Source: Verrucomicrobiaceae bacterium
Lineage (GTDB): Bacteria > Verrucomicrobiota > Verrucomicrobiia > Verrucomicrobiales > Verrucomicrobiaceae
Assembly (NCBI GenBank): GCA_027484445.1
Contig: JAIXSY010000020.1
Location: forward strand, 38,558-102,557
Length of the DNA: 64,000 nt
Reading direction: 5' to 3'
The notes under the pieces were generated by a model. It was not told where the DNA came from and ran no database searches. It saw only the letters and a program-made list of their open reading frames with translations. The translations under genes were made by a program, and so were the position numbers. Below, in pieces: positions 52,313-61,347 of this stretch. Each line of letters opens with the position of its first letter. The stretch's first letter is position 1.

Positions 52313-53071
52313 ATGCGCCTCCTCTGGATTTTGCTCAAAAAAGAACTGCGGGCCTTCTTTGTCTCCCCCGTGGCTTACGTGGTGCTGGCCTTGGTTATGG
52401 TGTTGAGCGGCTACTCCTTTCGCGCGGCTTTGTCGATCTTGGAGCGTGGCCCCAGTGAGGGCAGCATCGTTCAGTGGATGTTTCAGCCCAATTGGTTCTG
52501 GCTTTCTTACTTCTTTGTCTTTCCGCTGCTGACCATGCGCCTCTTTGCTGAGGAAAAAAAGATGGGCACCTTTGAGACCCTGTTCACCACTCCCGTCCGA
52601 ACCTGGCAGGTTGTGCTATCGAAATACCTCGCAGCTGTGCTGGTTTATTCCGTGCTGTGGATGCCGAGCTGGCTGAATTTCAAAATCGTCGATTGGATCA
52701 CCGCCGGGCAGGTCATCGTGCCGCCCGGCTCGCTCACCGGCAGCTACCTCATCCTGCTGGCCATGGGTTGCTTCAACCTCGCCATCGGTTGCTTTGCCTC
52801 CTCACTCACGTCAAACCAGATCATCGCTGCCGTCATTTCCTTCACCTTCAGCCTGCTGCACTTCCTGGGCGGACTTTTCATCATGGTGCTGGGTCGCAAG
52901 GTGTCCGAGACCTTCGTGGATATTATCAACTACTTCGCCAGCATGGAGCACATTCGCACCTTCACCAGCGGACTCATTGACACCCGACCTCTCGTTTACT
53001 ACAGCAGCCTTGCGTTATTGTTTCTCGCGCTCACGCATCAGGTGGTCGAGTTCCGCCGCTGGAAGCCGTGA
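52313..53071 (+). CDS. ABC transporter permease, GldF-like
   Basis: A 252-residue protein with six hydrophobic helices. The N-terminal WILLKKELRAFFVSPVAYVV and the segment MRLFAEEKKMGTFETLFTTPVRTWQVVLSKYLA match the ABC-2 family permease with the conserved EE-GT-E coupling helix. It starts 29 bases after the ATPase stop and forms the membrane path with the GldG-like gene that follows by 35 bases. Confidence 0.87.
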   Translation: MRLLWILLKKELRAFFVSPVAYVVLALVMVLSGYSFRAALSILERGPSEGSIVQWMFQPNWFWLSYFFVFPLLTMRLFAEEKKMGTFETLFTTPVRTWQVVLSKYLAAVLVYSVLWMPSWLNFKIVDWITAGQVIVPPGSLTGSYLILLAMGCFNLAIGCFASSLTSNQIIAAVISFTFSLLHFLGGLFIMVLGRKVSETFVDIINYFASMEHIRTFTSGLIDTRPLVYYSSLALLFLALTHQVVEFRRWKP

Positions 53072-53106
53072 CCCTGCGCTGGATGGATGCTTAACCGGAA
53101 CCTCGA

Positions 53107-54591
53107 ATGCCCGACCCGACCGAAAAACCTCAAGCGACCCCGCCCATGCCGAAGCGCTGGAGCATCGGTCTGAATGTCGCCCTGCAGGTGCTGCTCACCC
53201 TGGCACTTTTCTTTGGCATCAATCGCATCAGCTACCGCTATCACACACGCTGGGATCTGAGCCCACAGCAGCGCTTTACCCTCAGCAGCGCCACCCTGAA
53301 CTACCTGGAAAAGCTCTCCAAAGATGTCTTCATCGCCAACGTGATCCCGAGAGATGCTAGCCTATTTGGTGAGACACAGACTCTGCTGGAGGAATACCGT
53401 CTCAATGGGCGTGGGCGAGTCAAAGTCCGCAGCATCGATCCCCTGCGTGACATCGAACGTGCCGAGACCCTAAAGACAGAAACCGGTCTTCCACTCGACC
53501 AAAGTGGCATCGTCATTCGCTGTGGCAAACGCGTGCGGTTCATCGCTGAAGAGGAGCTCGTCATTCGCGAAAAAGGCACCGAAACCCAGCGTGCCATCAA
53601 AGAATATCGTGGTGAAGACGCCGTGACTTCCGCTTTGATCAACGTCGTCGATGGAGACGAGCGGAAGTTTTACATCGTTGTCGGCAAAGGAGCACGCACC
53701 GAGGCTGCACTCCTAGAATCCATGGTGGCGATGGGTGAGCTAGGCCGGGCACAGAACTTTCAGCTCTTCCCCATCAACCTCGCTGAAGTGAGCAGCATCC
53801 CTGCGGATGCCGATGGCCTCATCCTGCCTGGCCTGCGCTACGATCTCTCGGAGCGAGAAATTGGACTGCTCAAAACCTACTGGTCAGGAGCTCGCTCAGG
53901 CATGTTGGTCCTGCTCGACCCCTCTGGAGAAACGCCGCGCTTGTCTGCCTTTCTCGGGCTGAATGGTGTCATGCCGCGCAACGACCGTGTCCTCTATGCT
54001 GAAAGCACCAGCAACGGTGCCCGGAAGGAATTTTCCGTGCAGGCCGTGTTTGACAACGAATCGTCTATCACTCGCCATCTCGCTGCCAGCAACACAACGC
54101 TGCCCGGCCAGACCGAGTCTCTCGAACTGCGCTTCGACGACGAATACCTGAAGAACCAGGGCATCGTCGTGCATCCTCTGATGGGCGCGACGAATCGCTA
54201 CTGGGGTGAAAAGAACTACCTGGAGGAGCTGCCCATTGCTGAAGAAGAAGATGCCCGGAAAGACATCTTCTTGGCAGCCAGCGTCGAGCGCGGAACCATC
54301 ACCGATGAACGCCTGCGTGTGGATAGCTGCCGCATGGTCGTGGTTGGAAACGCTGCCTTGCTGGATCGCCAATCTGCTTTGGCCGTGAATCGCGATTTCA
54401 TCGCCGCTAGCCTGAATTGGATCTTGAATCGTGAAAAGCTGATCGGCATCACGCCGAAACCACGCAGCAACTACCGCATCCAGCTCACCCAACGGCAAAA
54501 CGAAATCATCTTCTGGAGCACGACCTTCGTGCTGCCAGCCACAGTCCTCTGCATCGGCCTCATGGTCTGGGCCAGTCGCCGCGCGGCTTGA
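53107..54591 (+). CDS. GldG-like ABC-transporter auxiliary membrane protein
   Basis: A 494-residue protein with one helix near the N-terminus (about 20-38) and one at the C-terminus (about 463-484, STTFVLPATVLCIGLMVWA), between which lies a large extracytoplasmic domain. Segments such as RWDLSPQQRFTLSSATLNYLEKLSKDVFI are typical of the ABC_transp_aux / GldG family. It probably completes the exporter made by the two upstream genes. The transported substrate is unknown. Confidence 0.85.
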   Translation: MPDPTEKPQATPPMPKRWSIGLNVALQVLLTLALFFGINRISYRYHTRWDLSPQQRFTLSSATLNYLEKLSKDVFIANVIPRDASLFGETQTLLEEYRLNGRGRVKVRSIDPLRDIERAETLKTETGLPLDQSGIVIRCGKRVRFIAEEELVIREKGTETQRAIKEYRGEDAVTSALINVVDGDERKFYIVVGKGARTEAALLESMVAMGELGRAQNFQLFPINLAEVSSIPADADGLILPGLRYDLSEREIGLLKTYWSGARSGMLVLLDPSGETPRLSAFLGLNGVMPRNDRVLYAESTSNGARKEFSVQAVFDNESSITRHLAASNTTLPGQTESLELRFDDEYLKNQGIVVHPLMGATNRYWGEKNYLEELPIAEEEDARKDIFLAASVERGTITDERLRVDSCRMVVVGNAALLDRQSALAVNRDFIAASLNWILNREKLIGITPKPRSNYRIQLTQRQNEIIFWSTTFVLPATVLCIGLMVWASRRAA

Positions 54592-54658
54592 TCGGGCAGA
54601 GCCATGCGGATTTATTTTTAGCTTGGCATCCCCACAGCTTTTTTCTTAACCTACGCCC

Positions 54659-55009
54659 ATGAAAAAAGCACGATTATCTCTGACAGGCACCCTCATCCTG
54701 ATCATCCCATTATGCCCGGCCTGTGACAAACGGGCTGAACTACGTGCCCGTCTAGAAACAGCAAAGGCAGAGCTGGTCAGCAAGCAGGCAGAATCGGATC
54801 GGCTTCAGGCTGAATCAGACCGTCTCTCAGCCGCGCTGCCTCGTGGCGTGCACGCGACAGAAGGACGCGTCAGCCAGCTAAGCCAGGAAAATGAAGTCCT
54901 CCGCACAGAGCTGGAAGGCCTGAAGAAGGAAAAAGCAGCGGCGGCGGAAGAAAACGCGCGGTTGGAGGCCGAAATCAACGCCTACCTCAAAACCTATTCC
55001 AAAAACTGA
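54659..55009 (+). CDS. Small coiled-coil probable lipoprotein
   Basis: A 116-residue protein with a hydrophobic leader ending PLCPACDK (cysteine 22, lipobox-like). The rest is an almost continuous charged helix (about 26-110), with heptad-like patterning in AELVSKQAESDRLQAESDRL and RTELEGLKKEKAAAAEENARLEAEI. No family is recognised. It is 2 bases before the next coiled-coil gene, so both are probably co-translated and may interact. Confidence 0.6.
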   Translation: MKKARLSLTGTLILIIPLCPACDKRAELRARLETAKAELVSKQAESDRLQAESDRLSAALPRGVHATEGRVSQLSQENEVLRTELEGLKKEKAAAAEENARLEAEINAYLKTYSKN

Positions 55010-55011
55010 TC

Positions 55012-55839
55012 ATGGAGGCCAAAATCTTGATTTATGTGTTGCTCCTCATCGGGGCCATGGGCGGCTCTTATGCCATGTACCTCCAGCAAGAATCAGATGC
55101 GCTGGAGAACTCCATTGAGGTCACCCGCCAGAGCATCAATGGCATGGAAGGTCAGGTACAGCAGCGCGCACGACAGTTCCAGAGCAGGCAGGCGATGTCA
55201 CAGCTGCTAGCAGCCTCTGCTGCCCTAAAGGAAGAAAAACAAAAGCTAGAGGCTGAAGTCAGAGCCGAAAAAGACAGACTACCTGTGATTCAGGAAAACC
55301 GCCACCAAGCTATTCAAAAAATCCGCAGGGAGACCGTGGGCATGGCTTTCCCGGAACTAACTCTGACAGATGGCTCCACCCTCCGTGACGCTCACATCCA
55401 GCAGGTGCTGGAAGAGGAGGTGGTCATCCGTCACACGCAGGGCATCCGTCGTGTGCAGGCCAAGCTTTTGCCGATCTCGCTGAGAGAGCGCATTCGCCCA
55501 GGTGAAACCTCCACAAGTTTGAAAAAGATTGAGCCACAAACTACTCAGCCTGCGCCATCTGCCACAGAAGACATGAAGGCTGAGGCCCGCTCCAAACACG
55601 AGAAGAAGATCTTAGAGGCCAGTCTCGCGATTGATGAAATGCGTCATGACCTGGAGAGCTTGAATACGCAACTGCAGCAGGCGGATTCCGATCTCAACGA
55701 GGCATCTTCTGCTTCGCGAAAATATTACGCTGAAGGCCGTCGAAATCATTTCCGTGCCTTGGTGCAGGATCAAAAAAACAAGCTAGCTGCTGCGGAGCGC
55801 GCTTTTTCCAGATTGACCGCCGAGTCACCGAAAGACTGA
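55012..55839 (+). CDS. Membrane-anchored coiled-coil protein with SHD1-like module
   Basis: A 275-residue protein with an N-terminal hydrophobic helix (about 5-22, LIYVLLLIGAMGGSYAMYL), a coiled coil (about 28-115), a beta module (about 116-165, FPELTLTDGSTLRDAHIQQVLEEEVVIRHTQGIRRV followed by LLPISLRERI) and a second coiled coil (about 195-270). The central module is the TDG-type segment frequent in secreted verrucomicrobial proteins. It is not a HlyD/AcrA-type adaptor: no lipoyl or beta-barrel domain is visible. It follows the small coiled-coil gene by 2 bases and precedes an RND pump by 91 bases. Confidence 0.6.
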   Translation: MEAKILIYVLLLIGAMGGSYAMYLQQESDALENSIEVTRQSINGMEGQVQQRARQFQSRQAMSQLLAASAALKEEKQKLEAEVRAEKDRLPVIQENRHQAIQKIRRETVGMAFPELTLTDGSTLRDAHIQQVLEEEVVIRHTQGIRRVQAKLLPISLRERIRPGETSTSLKKIEPQTTQPAPSATEDMKAEARSKHEKKILEASLAIDEMRHDLESLNTQLQQADSDLNEASSASRKYYAEGRRNHFRALVQDQKNKLAAAERAFSRLTAESPKD

Positions 55840-55930
55840 CGCACTGAAGCCTGCGCAGAGTTTCTCGCAGTTTGTGTTTTACCGCATGGCATCGGCGGTA
55901 GAGAGCGTATTTGCCTCCCCCCTCGTTTGA

Positions 55931-58900
55931 ATGTGGCTGTCTGATACATCTGTTCGCCGTCCTGTGCTGGCTTTGGTGATGAACCTAGTGCTCGTCACCT
56001 TTGGCATCGTCGCGTACACGCGGCTCCCTTTGCGCGAGTTTCCCGACATCGAGCCTCCCATCGTCACCGTGGAGACTTACTACCGCGGCGCCTCGGCCAG
56101 CGTGGTGGAGCGGCGCATCACCCAGCGTTTGGAGGACCGCATCTCTCAGGTCGAGGCGATTGAAAACATCTCCTCCATCTCGGTGGATGGAAAATCCGAG
56201 ATCACCGTGGAATTCACCCTGGGTCGGGATCTCGATGCGGCAGCGAATGACATCCGCGAGGCGATCAGCCCGATTTTACCCACCTTTCCGAGTGAGGTCG
56301 AGCCGCCGAACGTGGGCAAAACAGAACTCAGCGCGGAGGTACTGATGTACATGAACCTGACCAGCGAGTCGCGGAACACGCTGGAGCTGAATGACTATGC
56401 CGAGCGCTACCTCGTGGACCGCTTTTCTCGACTGCCTGGCGTGGCCCGGGTGCGCATCAACGGCGGCACCCGTTACGCGCTTCGCATCTGGCTGGACCGC
56501 GAGGCGCTGGCCGCACGTGAACTGACGCCCGTGGATGTAGAAAAGGCGCTGCGGAGCGAAAATGTCGATCCAGCAGCTGGCACCGTGCAGTCCCTCGATC
56601 GGCAGTTCACGGTGCGGCTGAGTCGTCAGTATCGCAGCGTCGAGGACTTTGAGAAAATGGTCATCGCTCGCGGTGAAAATGGCTACCAGGTTCATCTGTC
56701 TGAGGTGGCCCGAGTTTCCCTGGGTGCCGAGGAGGCACGCACGGTTTTCAAAGGCAACCGCGTGCTCATGGTCAGCCTAGGCATCATCCGCCAGTCACGC
56801 TCGAATCCCCTGGAAGTGGCCCGTGCAGTGCGTGCGGAGGCTGACGAAATCCGCAAAACGCTCCCTCCCGATCTGCGCTTGGAGAATAGCTATGACATCA
56901 GTCAGTTCATCGAAGAATCGCTGCATGAGGTCTATCGCACCCTGGGCATCGCCATCGTACTGGTGGTGATCATCATTTTCTTGTTCCTGGGCAGTTTTCG
57001 CGCCGTGTTGATCCCGACCGTAGCCGTGCCGGTGAGTGTGTTTGCCACCTGCCTCGTGCTGCTAGCGCTGGGGTATTCGATGAACACGCTGACGCTGCTG
57101 GCCTTTGTGCTGGCCATCGGCTTGGTGGTGGATGACGCCATCGTCGTGCTGGAGAACATCCACCGCCGCATCGAGCATGGGGAAAAACCACTCGTCGCTG
57201 CTTACAAAGGCACACGTCAGGTCGGCTTTGCGGTCATCGCGACCACGCTGGTGCTGATGAGTGTGTTCGTGCCCGTGGCCTTCATGCCCGGAGACACCGG
57301 GCGCATGTTTGCAGAGTTCAGCGTCACGCTCAGCATCGCGGTGGCTTTCTCGGGCTTTGTGGCTTTGACACTTTCGCCCATGATGGCCTCCAAGATCCTG
57401 CGCGGGCGCGAAGGAGATGGCTGGATCGCCAGCCTGCTGGACCGTCTCTTTGCCAAGATCCAGCGCAGCTACCGCTGGCTGCTGAACTACGCGCTTTATT
57501 TCCCTGGCTCTGCCTTTCCTGTCGTCGGCGGGCTGATCGCTCTATGCGGCTGGCTGCTCGTCCATATCCCAGATGAATTCATGCCTCGGGAGGATCGTGG
57601 CTCTTTCTTTGTCACGGCGACCTCACCACCAGGCACCACCTTTGCCAGCACGATGGTCACTTTGGACAAGCTTACCGACAAGGTCATGTACCTCGTGGAA
57701 GAAACCCAGGAGGCCACGCGGGTGAACTCACGCGCGCCGAGAAATTTCGGAGCTACTGCTGACTTCAATGACTCCATCGCTGTCGTCACCCTTTCTCCCT
57801 TCGGCACGCGGCGGGATGGCTTCACCATCATGGAAGATGTGCGGAAACGCACCGCTGACATGACGGAAGGAAAGGTCTCCGTCATCATGCGCCAGGCGAT
57901 CCTGCGCGGACTGAACAAGCCACTCGAAATCGTGGTCAGTGGCCCCACGTTTGAGGAACTGGCCGAATGGCGCGACATCATCTTGGCGAAAGGCCGCGCT
58001 AACCCTGACCTCGTCGGCTTTGACTGCGACTACCGCGACACGAAGCCGCAACTGCGGGTCAGCATCGACCAAGCCCGTGCGGCTGACCTCGGCGTGTCCA
58101 CAGCGGACATTGGCCTGACTTTGGAAACCATGCTGGGTGGGCGACGTGCGACGACCTTCATCCACCAGGGCGAGGAATACGACGTGATGATCGAAGGCAG
58201 CTACGACGACAAGCGAACGCCAGTGGATCTGAACAATTTGTTCGTCCGCAGTGAGCGCACCAAGCAGCTCATCCCACTCTCGAATCTGGTGAAGATGGAA
58301 GAATTCGCCGACAGCGGTACGCTGAACCGCTACAACCGCATGAGGAGCATCACCTTCGATGCCGAGCTGCGCCCCGGCTACAGCCTCGGTGAGGCAGTGA
58401 CCTACATGGAGGATCTGATCCGGGAACATCTGCCCAGCAGCGCCATCATTGGCTACAAAGGGAACTCGCTGAAGTTGAAGCAAAACCAAGGAAACATCGG
58501 CATCATCTTCGCTCTTGCCCTGCTCATTGCTTACCTCGTGCTAGCGGCGCAGTTCGAGAGCTTTGTGCATCCTTTCACCATCATGCTGACGGTGCCCATG
58601 GCTGTGGCAGGCGCTTTGCTCGGACTGCTGATCATGGGCATGAATCAGAGCATTCACAGCCAGATCGGGCTGATCATGCTCATCGGCCTAGCTGCCAAAA
58701 ACGGCATTCTGATTGTCGAATTCATCAATCAACTCCGCGACGAAGGCGTGGAATTCCGCGAAGCCATCCTGACAGCGAGCGAGCAGCGCCTGCGGCCCAT
58801 TTTGATGACCGCGCTGGCCACCGTCATGGGTGCTCTGCCGCTGATGCTAGGCGGAGGTGCGGGGTTTGAGACACGGCGTGTCGTCGGCGTGGTGATTGTC

Positions 58901-59044
58901 TTCGGGGTCAGCATCGCCACCGTGGTCACGCTGGCGTTGGTGCCCATGATGTATGCGCTGCTTTCGCGGCGCACGGGATCGCCGCTGGAGGTCACGCGCC
59001 GCCTGGAAGCCGAGCTGGTGGCAGACGGCGAGAAGACACCCTAG
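55931..59044 (+). CDS. RND-family efflux transporter permease (AcrB/MexB-like)
   Basis: A 1037-residue inner-membrane pump with the duplicated layout of six helices and a large periplasmic loop, twice. It starts MWLSDTSVRRPVLALVMNLVLV. The proton-relay aspartates are in AIGLVVDDAIVVLENI (about residues 400-402) and the essential lysine in GLAAKNGILIVEF (about 922). The family motif FMPREDRGSFFV starts the second half. It would export hydrophobic or amphiphilic compounds with a periplasmic adaptor and outer-membrane channel, but neither partner gene is adjacent. Confidence 0.92.
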   Translation: MWLSDTSVRRPVLALVMNLVLVTFGIVAYTRLPLREFPDIEPPIVTVETYYRGASASVVERRITQRLEDRISQVEAIENISSISVDGKSEITVEFTLGRDLDAAANDIREAISPILPTFPSEVEPPNVGKTELSAEVLMYMNLTSESRNTLELNDYAERYLVDRFSRLPGVARVRINGGTRYALRIWLDREALAARELTPVDVEKALRSENVDPAAGTVQSLDRQFTVRLSRQYRSVEDFEKMVIARGENGYQVHLSEVARVSLGAEEARTVFKGNRVLMVSLGIIRQSRSNPLEVARAVRAEADEIRKTLPPDLRLENSYDISQFIEESLHEVYRTLGIAIVLVVIIIFLFLGSFRAVLIPTVAVPVSVFATCLVLLALGYSMNTLTLLAFVLAIGLVVDDAIVVLENIHRRIEHGEKPLVAAYKGTRQVGFAVIATTLVLMSVFVPVAFMPGDTGRMFAEFSVTLSIAVAFSGFVALTLSPMMASKILRGREGDGWIASLLDRLFAKIQRSYRWLLNYALYFPGSAFPVVGGLIALCGWLLVHIPDEFMPREDRGSFFVTATSPPGTTFASTMVTLDKLTDKVMYLVEETQEATRVNSRAPRNFGATADFNDSIAVVTLSPFGTRRDGFTIMEDVRKRTADMTEGKVSVIMRQAILRGLNKPLEIVVSGPTFEELAEWRDIILAKGRANPDLVGFDCDYRDTKPQLRVSIDQARAADLGVSTADIGLTLETMLGGRRATTFIHQGEEYDVMIEGSYDDKRTPVDLNNLFVRSERTKQLIPLSNLVKMEEFADSGTLNRYNRMRSITFDAELRPGYSLGEAVTYMEDLIREHLPSSAIIGYKGNSLKLKQNQGNIGIIFALALLIAYLVLAAQFESFVHPFTIMLTVPMAVAGALLGLLIMGMNQSIHSQIGLIMLIGLAAKNGILIVEFINQLRDEGVEFREAILTASEQRLRPILMTALATVMGALPLMLGGGAGFETRRVVGVVIVFGVSIATVVTLALVPMMYALLSRRTGSPLEVTRRLEAELVADGEKTP

Positions 59045-59095
59045 CCTGCATCGCGTGCTGGACACAGCCGCCCAGCCATCTAGGAACAGTCCATC

Positions 59096-59527
59096 ATGCC
59101 CACCCCCGCCCCTGAAGATCTACTCCGCCAGCGTGCCTCGGAATTCAAAGAGACCTTCGAGCTACTGCCCGATGCCGAGGAGCGGATGCGCTACCTCATT
59201 CAGCTAGGCCGCAGCTACCCAGCCATGGAGGAAAAGCATCGCGTGAAGGAAAACCTGCTCGCGGGCTGCATCTCGCAGCTGTGGATTCACCCCGAGCTGC
59301 GCGACGGGCTGTGTTATTTCCAAATGGATGCTGACGCCCTGACGCCCAAGGGCACGGCTGCGCTGCTGTGCGGCTTTTACAACGGCATCCCACCGAAGCT
59401 CGTGGCCACGACAGAGCCAGATTTCATCCAGGAATGCGGCCTCGGCAGCTACCTCACGCCTTCGCGCCAGAGCGGGCTCAGCAGCCTGCGTCGCTTCATC
59501 CGTGGCTTCGCTGAGGCAAGTGCCTGA
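59096..59527 (+). CDS. sufE: SufE-family sulfur acceptor protein
   Basis: A 143-residue protein. The conserved segment ERMRYLIQLGRSYPAMEEKHRVKENLLAGCISQLWIHPEL holds the sulfur-accepting cysteine in GCISQLW. In SUF systems this protein takes persulfide sulfur from SufS and stimulates it for Fe-S cluster assembly. No sufBCDS gene is adjacent. Its last 32 bases overlap the end of the convergent unknown gene. Confidence 0.9.
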   Translation: MPTPAPEDLLRQRASEFKETFELLPDAEERMRYLIQLGRSYPAMEEKHRVKENLLAGCISQLWIHPELRDGLCYFQMDADALTPKGTAALLCGFYNGIPPKLVATTEPDFIQECGLGSYLTPSRQSGLSSLRRFIRGFAEASA

Positions 59528-60179
59528 GTTCCCGCTGCTGGCCGCGCAAAGCATGAGCCCGAGGCACCGAACTGCCCTGGGCAAAGAGGCGCAGCCACTC
59601 CAGCGCGAGTTCTGGGCTGAGCCAAGGCTGACCCGCTGGCAGCCGCGAGAGCATGGCATGGCACTCTTGGCGATGCCGCGCGCCGCATTCCTGGCAGACC
59701 CAGCTCTCGTAGTGCACCAGCCATTCGCTGAAAAGTCGCCCTGCTGGCTCCAGCAGGCTGAGATCACCAGACACGAGGCGATCGTAATCATACTGGCCCG
59801 GAATCGCAGGCTGAACCTCCTGGTGCGCATAGCAGCGACGGTCCGTGCGGACAAAGAGAAAGCCGATGCCGCTCTCAGGCCGCAGCGGATACCAGCCCGC
59901 GCAGGCCCCATGCAGCTCGATGACACCGCCTGCCCAGGCTTTGCGATAGCAACTGGTGCCCTTCAGCCCTGGTGACTCGTGTTTTTCAAAGCCGTGGCGG
60001 ATGAGCAAATTGCCCGTGGCATGAAGGACATCCCGACCCCAGAAAAACATCTGCTGTCCCAGCGCCTTGGTCAGGTCATTCAGATGACCACGTGTCAGGC
60101 TGGCCGCTGCCCTGACTGGCACTGCGGGCCGGGCGGGTGCTGCGGCTTTCTCGTGCAGATTAGGCAGCCACGCTTTCAT
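59496..60179 (-). CDS. Unknown protein with Cys-rich segment, third gene of the FeoB-like operon
   Basis: A 227-residue soluble protein starting MKAWLPNLHEKAA. It contains a segment with clustered cysteines and histidines (WVCQECGARHRQECHAML), possibly a metal site, and an aromatic-rich core (GIGFLFVRTDRRCYAHQEVQP). No family is recognised. Its start overlaps the 3' end of the oxidoreductase gene by 20 bases, which argues for co-translation. Its 3' end overlaps the convergent sufE stop by 32 bases. A role connected with metal uptake is inferred only from the operon. Confidence 0.65.
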   Translation of the reverse strand: MKAWLPNLHEKAAAPARPAVPVRAAASLTRGHLNDLTKALGQQMFFWGRDVLHATGNLLIRHGFEKHESPGLKGTSCYRKAWAGGVIELHGACAGWYPLRPESGIGFLFVRTDRRCYAHQEVQPAIPGQYDYDRLVSGDLSLLEPAGRLFSEWLVHYESWVCQECGARHRQECHAMLSRLPAGQPWLSPELALEWLRLFAQGSSVPRAHALRGQQRELRHLPQRSHG

Positions 60180-61347
60180 AGTCCTCCACCTCAGGGTTTT
60201 CGGTGCCCTCCGCCTGCACGGCGCACTGGCAGTCTGCGCAGCAGCTGAGGTCATCCAGCATGAAGCCACGCTCACGCCAGAGCTTCAGCGGTCTTTCCCA
60301 GTCGCGCCCTAGCCGCTCAGCAAGGGTCCGCGCCAGGATGCCAAAGCGCGCACGGAATTTGTAAATGAAGCAGAAGAGCATGCCCCGATGACTGAGCGAA
60401 GGTCCACTGTAAAACAGGCCAGGATGAAGGGTGGATTCGTCCGCTGCTTCCGTGAAAACAGGCTGGCCCTGACGCCATTCCCACAGGTCGCGGATGGGCT
60501 CCAGCGCGTGCCGGAACCCTGTGGCCAGGATCGGCGGCGTCTGCGTAACAAAAGGCGTGCCCTCATCGTCCACGAGCTGGAAGCCCTGGGCCACCTGCGA
60601 CACCTCCAGGATGTTTGCATTTTTGTAGAATCGCACCTGACCGGGTGACTCCAGCAGCGCGCGTTTCAGTCGGTCCCGAGTGTGCGGGCTCAGGCTGCGG
60701 CTCGGGTCCGGATCATCGCTTCCCCAGGGTTCGCCCCGGCTCAGTACATGGACATGCTTGCCCAGGTGCATGAGATTCACCGCCGCATCGAGCCCACTCT
60801 CGTAACCTCCGATCACGGCAAAGGCATCGCCCAGACGTGCCACTTCTTCCCAGTCCCGCACGCGGCTGTTGTGCAGGCAAAGGTCCGCACCACGAATGCC
60901 ACCATCGTCGGGACGACCAAACTCACCCGCCGCCCAGATCACATGCTCGGCTTCGAAACTGCCCCGGTTTGTCTCAACCTGGAAACCACCCCCAGCCTGC
61001 GGGATGATTTGCGTGACCTGCGTGGGCGCGTCCACCAGCAGCCCAGAGTGCATGACCAGCGCCTTCAGGTAACGGGCATATTCCTCGCCCGTGGGATGCT
61101 GTGTGTGCAGAAAATCCGCCACCGAAGTCTGCGGCGTGAGCGCATTCAGGTCCACGGCTCCGAAGGAATTGCTGTGAAATGAAGGCGTGAGCAGTCGCAT
61201 CTGGCGCGGCCACTTCGAAAACGAACCCCCAACGCCCTGAGCATCCACGAGCTGTGCCTCAATGCCACAAGCCTTCAACGCCACCGCACAGCCAATGCCC
61301 GCCGGCCCAGCACCGACGATGAGGACAGGAATTGAATTCGATCTCAT
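60160..61347 (-). CDS. FAD/NAD(P)-binding oxidoreductase with a cysteine-rich tail
   Basis: A 395-residue flavoprotein. The N-terminal FAD motif is VLIVGAGPAGIGCAVALKACG (about 8-28), a second dinucleotide motif is AFAVIGGYESGLDAAVNL (about 165-182), and ILATGFRHALEP is the GATG-type motif. The fold resembles the YpdA/flavin-monooxygenase-like group. Residues about 370-380 hold LSCCADCQCA, a four-cysteine cluster that could bind an Fe-S centre or metal. Its ATG overlaps the stop of the FeoB-like gene (ATGA), so it is translationally coupled. A ferric reductase or metal-redox role is an inference. Confidence 0.8.
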   Translation of the reverse strand: MRSNSIPVLIVGAGPAGIGCAVALKACGIEAQLVDAQGVGGSFSKWPRQMRLLTPSFHSNSFGAVDLNALTPQTSVADFLHTQHPTGEEYARYLKALVMHSGLLVDAPTQVTQIIPQAGGGFQVETNRGSFEAEHVIWAAGEFGRPDDGGIRGADLCLHNSRVRDWEEVARLGDAFAVIGGYESGLDAAVNLMHLGKHVHVLSRGEPWGSDDPDPSRSLSPHTRDRLKRALLESPGQVRFYKNANILEVSQVAQGFQLVDDEGTPFVTQTPPILATGFRHALEPIRDLWEWRQGQPVFTEAADESTLHPGLFYSGPSLSHRGMLFCFIYKFRARFGILARTLAERLGRDWERPLKLWRERGFMLDDLSCCADCQCAVQAEGTENPEVEDYESVAA

